The notes under the pieces: generated by a model
Database searches by the model: none
Told to the model about the DNA's origin: nothing
What the model saw: only the letters and a program-made list of their open reading frames with translations
Assembly: GCA_964398035.1 (NCBI GenBank)
Contig: CAYNLI010000001.1
Coordinates: 1-64,000, forward strand
Direction: 5' to 3'
From: Saonia sp964398035
GTDB taxonomy: Bacteria; Bacteroidota; Bacteroidia; Flavobacteriales; Flavobacteriaceae
Length of the DNA stretch: 64,000 bases
Position numbers and translations under genes: made by a program
Part shown: piece after piece, positions 24,722-32,363 of the stretch
How positions within the stretch are numbered: the stretch's first letter is position 1
Layout of the letters: every line of letters begins with the position of its first letter

Positions 24722-25825
24722 ATGGATAAAGGAACAACTATTCGATTTTCAAGAAAGGATTCCGCCCAATTCTTTAAGACTTTAAACAAAAGGGTAAATG
24801 ATTATTTTAAAGAGAAAGAAATAAAAAAAACAGGAGATTGGCGACTTCATTTAAAGACCGCCATCATGTTTGTTCTTTTCTTGGCTCCTTATTTTTTAAT
24901 ATTAACATTGGGATTGCCAAATTGGGCAAATCTTTTACTTACTATAGTAATGGGAGTGGGCATGGCTGGTGTTGGTATGAATGTAATGCATGATGGCAAC
25001 CATGGTTCTTATTCTACCAAAAAATGGGTGAATAGCATTATGGGAGGAAGTATTTATATTCTTGCGGGCAATGTATACAATTGGCAGGTACAACACAACG
25101 TATTGCACCACACCTATACCAATATTCAAGGTCATGATGAAGATTTGGATGCTGGCCGTATTTTACGTTTCTCTAAACATACAAAATGGGAAAAATACCA
25201 TAGATTTCAGCATTTTTACTCTGTCTTTTTATATGGACTACTAACCTTTAACTGGGCCATTACCACAGATTTTCAACAAATGTACAGGTATACCAAAAGA
25301 AAACTTTCTTATGGGGAATTTCCTAATCCTATAGCAAATTGGAGTAAAATGGTCGTATTTAAATTAATCTATATAGGAATATGGATTGTATTACCATTGG
25401 TAATCTTAGATATCTCATGGTGGAAATTATTAATCGGCTTCTTTGTAATGCACTATGTTGCAGGAGTAATCCTTAGTGTTGTATTTCAATTGGCACATGT
25501 TATTGAAGAGGCGGAAACTCCTCTTCCAGATGAAAATGGTACTATGAAAAACACTTGGGCCATTCACCAATTATTCACCACTGTAAATTTCGGAAACAAA
25601 AGTAAAATAGTAAATTGGTTTACGGGTGGGTTAAACCATCAAGTAGAACATCATATATTCCCTAACATTAGCCACGTTCATTACACAAAAATCGGGGAAA
25701 TTGTTAAACGAACAGCAAAAGAGTTTAATTTGCCTTACAACGAATATAAAACTACTAGAAAAGCCATAATTTCGCACTTCAAACATTTAAAAAAGTTGGG
25801 GCAAAACCCAGCATTACAATACTAG
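24722..25825 (+). CDS. Membrane fatty acid desaturase
   Basis: A 367-residue di-iron membrane desaturase with the three His boxes: HDGNHG at about residue 84, HNVLHH at about 123 and HQVEHHIFPN at about 303. The third box has Gln in place of the first His (QVEHH), as in acyl-lipid and linoleoyl-CoA type desaturases. There is no fused cytochrome b5 domain. About four membrane helices flank the boxes (residues 44-78, 167-180, 214-260). It would introduce a double bond into acyl chains, likely for membrane fluidity; regiospecificity is not evident. The aminotransferase gene follows after 16 bases. Confidence 0.92.
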   Translation: MDKGTTIRFSRKDSAQFFKTLNKRVNDYFKEKEIKKTGDWRLHLKTAIMFVLFLAPYFLILTLGLPNWANLLLTIVMGVGMAGVGMNVMHDGNHGSYSTKKWVNSIMGGSIYILAGNVYNWQVQHNVLHHTYTNIQGHDEDLDAGRILRFSKHTKWEKYHRFQHFYSVFLYGLLTFNWAITTDFQQMYRYTKRKLSYGEFPNPIANWSKMVVFKLIYIGIWIVLPLVILDISWWKLLIGFFVMHYVAGVILSVVFQLAHVIEEAETPLPDENGTMKNTWAIHQLFTTVNFGNKSKIVNWFTGGLNHQVEHHIFPNISHVHYTKIGEIVKRTAKEFNLPYNEYKTTRKAIISHFKHLKKLGQNPALQY

Positions 25826-25841
25826 TAAACAGTTATAACGC

Positions 25842-27026
25842 ATGAGCAATCATTTATCTGAAAGAATCAATAAAATGTCTACTTCGGCCACATTAGCTAT
25901 GGCCGCTAAAGCAAGAGAACTTAGAAACGAAGGCAAAGATATCATTGGTCTAAGTTTAGGAGAACCAGATTTTAATATTCCAGATTTCATAAAAGATGCT
26001 GCTAAACAAGCAGTGGACGATAATTATAGTAGCTACTCTCCTGTGGATGGATATGCTGATCTTAAACAAGCTATTTCCAATAAGTTCAAAAGAGATAATG
26101 GATTGGATTATGGCATTAACCAAATTGTAGTTTCTACCGGAGCAAAACAATCATTGGCAAATATTGCCATGATAATGCTAAACAAGGGTGATGAAGTGAT
26201 TTTACCTGCTCCATATTGGGTAAGTTATAGCGATATTGTAAAATTAGCAGAGGGGGTTCCTGTAGAAGTCCCTACATCTATTGACACCGATTTTAAAATG
26301 ACCCCAGAGCAGTTAGAGGCTGCCATAACGCCAAAAACCAAAATGATTTGGTTCAGCTCTCCTTGTAACCCAAGTGGCTCTGTATACAGCCAAAAGGAAC
26401 TAGAAGGCTTAGCAGCTGTTTTAAGAAATCATCCAAATATTTTTATTGTTTCTGATGAAATCTATGAGCACATCAACTTTACCAGTGGTCACGTTAGTAT
26501 TGCGAGCATTGATGGCATGTATGACAGAACCATTACAGTCAATGGGGTATCTAAAGCCTTTGCTATGACTGGATGGAGAATTGGATATATTGGCGCACCG
26601 GAATGGGTGGCCAAAGCATGTACTAAATTTCAAGGACAGATTACAAGCGGTGCCAATGCCATTGGACAACGTGCTACCATAGCTGCGCTTGAAGCCCCTG
26701 TGAGCAAAATTAAATTCATGGTTGATGAATTTCATAGAAGACGTGATATAATATTGGAACTTCTTGGAGAAATTGATGGTTTTAAATTAAACGTCCCTGA
26801 AGGTGCTTTTTATGTATTCCCAGACATTTCTAGCTTTTTTGGCAAAACCTTGAACGGAACTGTTATAAACAACGCATCAGACTTTGCCATGCACCTTCTT
26901 GAAAATGCTAACGTAGCAACAGTTACAGGAGAAGCTTTTGGAAACCCTAATTGTATCCGTATTTCTTATGCGGCATCAGAAAAAGAATTGCGAGAAGCAA
27001 TAGCTAGGATTAAAGCAGTAGTATAA
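25842..27026 (+). CDS. PLP-dependent aminotransferase, aspartate type
   Basis: A 394-residue fold-type I aminotransferase of subgroup I. The PLP Lys is in VNGVSKAFAMTGWRIGYIG; other marks are SLGEPDFNIPDFI at the N terminus, STGAKQSLANI, FSSPCNPSGSVYS with the conserved Asn, and VSDEIYEHINF. The C-terminal Arg that binds the substrate carboxylate is in NPNCIRISYAAS. It most likely makes or uses aspartate with 2-oxoglutarate; a closely related specificity such as aromatic amino acids or prephenate cannot be excluded. A terminator follows. Confidence 0.9.
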   Translation: MSNHLSERINKMSTSATLAMAAKARELRNEGKDIIGLSLGEPDFNIPDFIKDAAKQAVDDNYSSYSPVDGYADLKQAISNKFKRDNGLDYGINQIVVSTGAKQSLANIAMIMLNKGDEVILPAPYWVSYSDIVKLAEGVPVEVPTSIDTDFKMTPEQLEAAITPKTKMIWFSSPCNPSGSVYSQKELEGLAAVLRNHPNIFIVSDEIYEHINFTSGHVSIASIDGMYDRTITVNGVSKAFAMTGWRIGYIGAPEWVAKACTKFQGQITSGANAIGQRATIAALEAPVSKIKFMVDEFHRRRDIILELLGEIDGFKLNVPEGAFYVFPDISSFFGKTLNGTVINNASDFAMHLLENANVATVTGEAFGNPNCIRISYAASEKELREAIARIKAVV

Positions 27027-27047
27027 AAAGAGAATAGTAATAATATG

Positions 27048-27087
27048 GTCGGTCTATGGTTTTCTAAACTATATGACCGACTTTTTT
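27048..27087 (+). terminator. Terminator after the aminotransferase gene
   Basis: GTCGGTC (27048-27054) pairs with GACCGAC (27075-27081), with extra pairing inside and a run of six T after it. It overlaps the last bases of the convergent trkH. Confidence 0.75.
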
Positions 27088-28576
27088 ATGTTGATTTCCA
27101 AAAGTACGGAGTCAATAAAATCAGCACAGTAAACAGTTCTAACCTTCCTGCCAACATTAAAAAACCACACCACCATTTACCAATATCTGGTAAGCTATTG
27201 TAATTGCTTATTGGGTTAAGGCTTCCCAAAGCTGGTCCTACATTTCCCAATGAAGAAGCTGCTCCGCCAATAGCTGATTGAAAATCCAATCCTATAAAGC
27301 CCAAAACCAATGCTCCAATTATAAACAACAACATATAAAGTACAAAAAAGGCTATTATATTATAGACAATATGCTCCTTAACTGTTTTATTATTATACCT
27401 CACAGGAATAATAGCATTGGGGTGCAGTGTTCTTTTAAACTCTAACAAACCATTCTTAATAATCAATAAATGCCTCATTACTTTGATTCCACCAGCAGTA
27501 GAACCTGCAGACCCACCTAAAAAGAACAATCCAAAAAATAAAATCGTTAAAAAGGGCGTCCAAGCTGTAAAATCAGCGGTAACAAATCCCGTAGTGGTAA
27601 TCACTGAAATAACTTGAAACAACGCATGCCTAAAAGAGCTTTCTCCATGACCTAAAACCATTGGATGAAAATCTGAAACAGGGACATTTGCCTTAAAATA
27701 AACTACAGCCGTAGTAACTATAGCAAAAAGTATGATAAATACAGTGTAATACTTAACTTCTTCATCTTTAATGATGCGCTGTATTTTTCCCTTAAAAGCA
27801 AAATAACTCAACACAAAATTACTACCTGCCAAAAACATAAAAAATATTACTATATATTGAATCAATGGTTCATTGTTCCAATAAGCCAAACTGGCATTTT
27901 TGGTGGAAAAACCTCCTGTTGACAAGGTTGCCAAAGAATGGTTGATAGCATCAAAAAAGGACATTCCCGCCAACTTTAACAAAAGTGTTTCAGCTGCCGT
28001 ATAACCAACATATATAAGCCAAAGTCTTTTGGCCGTATCCGTAATTCTAGGATGTAACTTATCACCGCCAGGACCAGGAGCTTCAGCAGCAAACAACTGC
28101 ATGCCGCCTATTCCCAGCAAAGGTAATATGGCAATGGCCAAAACAATAATCCCCATGCCTCCTATCCAATGTGTAAGGCTACGCCAAAACAAAATTCCCT
28201 CTGGCAGGGATTCTATGTCATTCAAAATTGTTGCCCCTGTTGTTGTATAGCCAGAAATAGTTTCAAAAAAAGCATTGGTAACATCTGGTATGGCACCAGA
28301 AAATAAATATGGAAGCATTCCTGATGCTGACATGACCAGCCAGCCAAAAGTGACAATCATATAGCCTTCCTTACGTTTTACCTCTTTTTTATGCCCTCTA
28401 GTATAGAACATGGACAAAACTCCAATAAGCATGGTTACAATTGCAGCAAGAGTAATATCCATCGTAACTCCATCCTTGTACATGCCACTTACAAAAGCAG
28501 CTATCAACATAAAAAAACCATTGCACAGCAACAGTAATCCCATAAGATGAATAATGATTTTAGAATTAAATTTCAT
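27086..28576 (-). CDS. trkH: Trk-type potassium transporter, membrane subunit TrkH
   Basis: A 496-residue transporter with about ten helices arranged as four M1-P-M2 repeats. Selectivity-filter regions are visible: ISGYTTTGATIL, LATLSTGGFSTKN, ISVITTTGFVT and AASSLGNVGPALGS. The gating region includes SAGSTAGGIKVMRHL. It imports K+ across the inner membrane with the cytosolic TrkA encoded just upstream (three bases apart). The length is normal. Confidence 0.96.
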   Translation of the reverse strand: MKFNSKIIIHLMGLLLLCNGFFMLIAAFVSGMYKDGVTMDITLAAIVTMLIGVLSMFYTRGHKKEVKRKEGYMIVTFGWLVMSASGMLPYLFSGAIPDVTNAFFETISGYTTTGATILNDIESLPEGILFWRSLTHWIGGMGIIVLAIAILPLLGIGGMQLFAAEAPGPGGDKLHPRITDTAKRLWLIYVGYTAAETLLLKLAGMSFFDAINHSLATLSTGGFSTKNASLAYWNNEPLIQYIVIFFMFLAGSNFVLSYFAFKGKIQRIIKDEEVKYYTVFIILFAIVTTAVVYFKANVPVSDFHPMVLGHGESSFRHALFQVISVITTTGFVTADFTAWTPFLTILFFGLFFLGGSAGSTAGGIKVMRHLLIIKNGLLEFKRTLHPNAIIPVRYNNKTVKEHIVYNIIAFFVLYMLLFIIGALVLGFIGLDFQSAIGGAASSLGNVGPALGSLNPISNYNSLPDIGKWWCGFLMLAGRLELFTVLILLTPYFWKST

Positions 28577-28579
28577 ACA

Positions 28580-29929
28580 CTACAAGAACAACTTTTCAAT
28601 TTTTGGAATGGCCCTGGGTAAACAACAGACCACTACCCTATCTCCTTCTATAATTTTAAAATCTCCAAGAGCAATAATACCTTCTCCATCTCTAACCACA
28701 CCACCTATTGTGGCAGACCTTGGAAAATCTAATTCACGTATTATTTTACCATTTACAATAGACGTTGGTTTTACTATAAACTCTAAAATTTCTGCATTTA
28801 GATTATTCAATCTAGTTAAAGCCACTACCTCTCCTTTTCTAATGTACCTAAAAATATTATTGGCTGCCAAAAGTTTTTTATTGATGAGCGTATCTATTCC
28901 AATAGAATGTGATAATTGAAAATAATCTATATTCTCAACCATAGCTATGGTCTTTTTAATATGCTTTGACTTTGCCACCAAGCAGGACATAATATTGGTT
29001 TCAGAATTTCCAGTTACTGCAATAAAAGCATCCATGGATTCCAAACTTTCCTCATCCAACAATTCTACATTGCTCCCATCACCATTAATGACAAGGGCAT
29101 TTGGCAATTCATCAGCAATTTCAAATGCTTTTTCCTTGTTTTTTTCAATCAATTTTACATTGAACTTTTTAGCACAAAGATCCCTTGCTGTCTTAAACCC
29201 AACTTTACTGCCTCCAAGAATCATTACATTTTTAATCTCCTCCTTTTTCTTCCCTGTTAATTTGCACAGCTCATCAACACCGCCTTTAGAAGTAATAAAA
29301 TACACCTGGTCTCCTTCTTTAAAAACAGTGTCACCTCTAGGAATCACTGTATATTGAGTTCCCATACGCTGAATGGCAATAGGCATAAAATGTAGCTCTG
29401 GAAATATTTTTGCCGCATCTTTCACCATTTTACCTACAAATGAGGCTGATCTTGGCAGAGAGACTCCAACCATGATCAATGCGCCATCTTCAAACTCATA
29501 GGTGTCATTAAAGGCAGATTGATTCAACAATAACTGAATCTCTGTTGCTGCCAACTCTTCTGGAGAAATAAGTTCATCTATTCCCAACTCAGAGAAATTA
29601 ATAGCTTCTCTATTATCTAAAAACTCCGTATTGGATATCCTAGCAATAGTTCTTTTGCAGCCTAATTGTTTTGCTAATAAACAAAGGGTAAGATTTGTGG
29701 TTTCTGATGAAGTAACACCAATAACCAAATCAGACTTTTCTACTTGCGCGTCTCGTAAAAGGGAAATAGAGGTAGCATCACCTTTTAACACTCTAATATC
29801 CAAATGACTATCTGCATAAGAGAGATTTTCTTTATTGATATCAATTAACGTAATATCCTGAGATTCGTACGATAATAGTTTTGCCAAATGAAAGCCTACT
29901 TCACCAGCTCCCGCAATTATTATTTTCAT
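28580..29929 (-). CDS. trkA: Trk system NAD-binding regulator TrkA
   Basis: A 449-residue cytosolic protein with two TrkA-N (RCK) Rossmann domains, each with a glycine-rich loop (IIIAGAGEVGFHLAKLL at the N terminus and VMILGGSKVGFKTARDL at about 234), each followed by a TrkA-C domain. It binds NAD(H) and gates TrkH. Acidic residues at the ends of beta-2 (LIDINKE and LIEKNKE) fit NAD rather than NADP binding. The operon is trkA-trkH. Confidence 0.96.
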   Translation of the reverse strand: MKIIIAGAGEVGFHLAKLLSYESQDITLIDINKENLSYADSHLDIRVLKGDATSISLLRDAQVEKSDLVIGVTSSETTNLTLCLLAKQLGCKRTIARISNTEFLDNREAINFSELGIDELISPEELAATEIQLLLNQSAFNDTYEFEDGALIMVGVSLPRSASFVGKMVKDAAKIFPELHFMPIAIQRMGTQYTVIPRGDTVFKEGDQVYFITSKGGVDELCKLTGKKKEEIKNVMILGGSKVGFKTARDLCAKKFNVKLIEKNKEKAFEIADELPNALVINGDGSNVELLDEESLESMDAFIAVTGNSETNIMSCLVAKSKHIKKTIAMVENIDYFQLSHSIGIDTLINKKLLAANNIFRYIRKGEVVALTRLNNLNAEILEFIVKPTSIVNGKIIRELDFPRSATIGGVVRDGEGIIALGDFKIIEGDRVVVCCLPRAIPKIEKLFL

Positions 29930-29949
29930 TTGTTCTTAAAATTGTTTTC

Positions 29950-29957
29950 CAAAGGTA
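29950..29957 (-). promoter_or_regulatory. Promoter of trkA-trkH
   Basis: The minus strand reads TACCTTTG (TAnnTTTG) with a TTG at 29977-29979 separated by 19 bases, a good Bacteroidetes spacing. The leader to the trkA ATG is about 17 bases. Confidence 0.65.
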
Positions 29958-30128
29958 AAACCTATAATTCTTTAGGCAATCTGTTTGTAGTAATTAGAGA
30001 CATAATACCTTGTTACAGAACGTTCAATAAAATGCCTGTACATACTGTAAAGCAAAATTACATAAATTTATTTTCTTGATGTTAACATTCTCATACATAA
30101 GTAAAAAACAAATAATTCTCAACTTACC

Positions 30129-30163
30129 TTTGACAACAGAATCAATCTGTACTTGTATATTTG
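30129..30163 (+). promoter_or_regulatory. Promoter of ubiE
   Basis: TTTG at 30129-30132 and TATATTTG at 30156-30163 with 23 bases between them match the Bacteroidetes -33/-7 arrangement. The ATG of ubiE at 30178 follows 14 bases after the -7 box, which argues against the upstream in-frame start at 30076. Confidence 0.7.
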
Positions 30164-30177
30164 TCCAAAATAGTAAA

Positions 30178-30906
30178 ATGGCAGAGAAAATTACTCCATA
30201 TAAGGATTCCAAACTGGGAAAAAAGGAACAAGTGACACAGATGTTTGATACTATATCAGAAAATTATGATGGCTTAAACAGAGTGATTTCTTTTGGAATA
30301 GATATAAAATGGAGGAATATAGTGGTTGATATTCTTAGCAAGAAACAGCCTAAAAACATTTTAGACATTGCAACTGGCACTGGAGATTTAGCTATTAATA
30401 TGGTTAAAACTGGAGCAGAAAAAATAATTGGCTTGGATATTTCATCAGGAATGTTAGAAGTAGGAAAAAAAAAGGTGGCAGAAAAAAGCTTAAACCATAT
30501 TATTGAACTGGTTGTTGGCGATAGTGAAAATTTGCCTTTTGAAGAAAATACATTTGATGCCATTACCGTTGCATTTGGCGTACGCAATTTTGAAGACCTT
30601 GAAAAAGGGTTATCAGAAATATATAGGGTTTTAAAAAAATCTGGAACATTTATAGTATTAGAAACCTCTGTACCCACCAAAACTCCATACAAACAAGGAT
30701 ATCGTTTTTATACCAAAAACGTTCTTCCTCTTATTGGAAAACTTTTTTCAAAAGACCAATCAGCTTATTCCTATTTAAGCGAATCTGCTTCTGTATTTCC
30801 ACATGGAAAAGACTTCAACAATATTTTGAATAAAATTGGGTTTATAGAGGTAGAGAACAAACCTCAAACATTTGGGGTTGCATCAATATATATTGCTACA
30901 AAATAA
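30178..30906 (+). CDS. ubiE: Demethylmenaquinone methyltransferase
   Basis: A 242-residue SAM-dependent methyltransferase that converts demethylmenaquinone to menaquinone, the respiratory quinone expected for this group and the likely acceptor of the Na+-NQR. I use the ATG at 30178 (MAEKITPYKDSKLGKKEQV). Motif I is ILDIATGTGDLAIN, followed by GLDISSGMLEVG, then AITVAFGVRNFEDLEKGL, diagnostic of the UbiE/MenG family. Four bases separate it from porT. Confidence 0.95.
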   Translation: MAEKITPYKDSKLGKKEQVTQMFDTISENYDGLNRVISFGIDIKWRNIVVDILSKKQPKNILDIATGTGDLAINMVKTGAEKIIGLDISSGMLEVGKKKVAEKSLNHIIELVVGDSENLPFEENTFDAITVAFGVRNFEDLEKGLSEIYRVLKKSGTFIVLETSVPTKTPYKQGYRFYTKNVLPLIGKLFSKDQSAYSYLSESASVFPHGKDFNNILNKIGFIEVENKPQTFGVASIYIATK

Positions 30907-30910
30907 ACAC

Positions 30911-31606
30911 ATGAAATATATTTTTCCCATTTTAATGGGATTTTTATTATTATTTACCTCTGTAAATGCTCAATTTAATGAAAACCCCATTTTAAATCTT
31001 GAAAATGAGGACATACCTTTTCTGAATTTTGGCTTTTTTCTTGGATTCAACCAATATGATTTTCAATTTGAATATAAAGATGACCTACCTGATATATTAG
31101 TAGATAAATCTTTAGGATTTAATGTTGGTCTAATTGGTGAAATGCGTATCAATGATTTTTTAGATCTTCGTTTTGAGCCTGGTCTACATTACACACAAAG
31201 AATTTTAGGGTTCCCAGGGTTTTCCGAACAAAACGAAGCTATTAGAGAAGTTAAATCTACTTACATTAATTTTCCTTTATTATTAAAGGTCAGTACTAAA
31301 AGGTTGGGAAACTGGAAACCTTTTCTCATTGGTGGCGCATCCACATCCTTAAATCTTGGAAGTAACCAAGACAGCCTAGATGATAATAGCAGCGGCACTT
31401 TTAGAATGAAAAAAATTACTTATTACTACGAAATGGGTTTTGGAATAGATTTCTATTTGGAATACTTCAAGTTTTCACCTTCAATTCGTGGAGTTTTTGC
31501 CCTTAGTGATGAATTGGTTAGGGATGTTGGCCCAAACAGCCCATGGACTGGTAATATTGATGCCATGCGCACACGTGGTATTTTCATAAATTTCACTTTT
31601 GAATAA
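30911..31606 (+). CDS. porT: Type IX secretion protein PorT
   Basis: A 231-residue outer membrane beta-barrel protein with a signal peptide (MKYIFPILMGFLLLFTSVNAQ); the ATG at 30911 is used because it places this peptide first. The body has alternating beta strands: FGFFLGFNQYDFQFEYKD, FNVGLIGEMRINDFLDLRFEP, YINFPLLLKVSTKRLGNWKP and FGIDFYLEYFKFSPSIRGVF. The ubiE-porT pair is the usual location of porT (sprT) in flavobacteria. PorT is needed for type IX secretion and gliding; the precise role is not established. I infer the assignment from position and barrel sequence. Confidence 0.85.
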   Translation: MKYIFPILMGFLLLFTSVNAQFNENPILNLENEDIPFLNFGFFLGFNQYDFQFEYKDDLPDILVDKSLGFNVGLIGEMRINDFLDLRFEPGLHYTQRILGFPGFSEQNEAIREVKSTYINFPLLLKVSTKRLGNWKPFLIGGASTSLNLGSNQDSLDDNSSGTFRMKKITYYYEMGFGIDFYLEYFKFSPSIRGVFALSDELVRDVGPNSPWTGNIDAMRTRGIFINFTFE

Positions 31607-31613
31607 AGACAAA

Positions 31614-32339
31614 TTATCTCCCTCTCTTAATTTCATTCAATAAAATAGCCGTAGCAGTAGCGACATTTAAGCTTTCTGTAGTTTTAGTACCAAATTGAGG
31701 AATGCTAATTTTCTTAGCTATCAGCGCTTCAATTTCATTAGAAATGCCATTGGCTTCATTCCCCATGACCAATATTCCAGATTCAGGGAAAACTTCTTTA
31801 TAAACTACTTCTCCATTCATGAAGGCTCCATAAACTGGCATTTGAACTTTATTCAAATAATCTTTTATATTGGCATAAACAATATTTACACGACTTATAG
31901 AACCCATTGTAGCTTGTAATACTTTTGGATTATAACAATCTACTGTATTAAGGGAACACAATAAATTTGGTATTCCAAACCAATCACACAACCTTATAAT
32001 AGTGCCCATATTTCCTGGATCACGAACATCGTCCAAAGCAATGACCCAGTCATTGGAATCAATCTCAATTGGCACGGGTATATTGAACACTCCAACAACT
32101 TTATTGGGAGTACTCAGAGAACTGATTTTCGCTAACTCAGCTTCGGAAATTAATTCAGCTACAACTATATTTTCTTTTACAAATTCAACATCAGTACTAT
32201 AAATAATATGTGCAGTAATTTGGGATGCTAAAAGTTCTTTTACCACCTTTACACCTTCAACCACAAACATACCATGTTGATTTCGGTACTTTTTTTGCTG
32301 TAAGCTTTTTATAAATTTTATCTGGCTTTTAACAACCAT
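31614..32339 (-). CDS. SpoU-family RNA 2'-O-methyltransferase
   Basis: A 241-residue SPOUT enzyme. Motif 1 is ALDDVRDPGNMGTIIRLCDW, motif 2 is GILVMGNEANGIS, and motif 3 is IPQFGTKTTESLNVATATAI, forming the knotted SAM site. The N-terminal 90 residues form the substrate-binding domain (KFIKSLQQKKYRNQHGMFVVEG). The family methylates 2'-OH of rRNA or tRNA; the target nucleotide cannot be predicted. It is divergent from tamL with 24 bases between start codons. Confidence 0.9.
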   Translation of the reverse strand: MVVKSQIKFIKSLQQKKYRNQHGMFVVEGVKVVKELLASQITAHIIYSTDVEFVKENIVVAELISEAELAKISSLSTPNKVVGVFNIPVPIEIDSNDWVIALDDVRDPGNMGTIIRLCDWFGIPNLLCSLNTVDCYNPKVLQATMGSISRVNIVYANIKDYLNKVQMPVYGAFMNGEVVYKEVFPESGILVMGNEANGISNEIEALIAKKISIPQFGTKTTESLNVATATAILLNEIKRGR

Positions 32340-32349
32340 ACAAATAATG

Positions 32350-32357
32350 TATTTTTG
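32350..32357 (+). promoter_or_regulatory. -7 box immediately before tamL
   Basis: TATTTTTG matches TAnnTTTG and ends six bases before the ATG at 32364, the same spacing as for map. The tamL message may be leaderless or nearly so. Confidence 0.5.
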
Positions 32358-32363
32358 ATTTCT

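Noticed and set aside
30076..30177. N-terminal extension of UbiE from the ATG at 30076
   Set aside because: The extension contains the -33 and -7 promoter elements; the protein from 30178 has the normal length.
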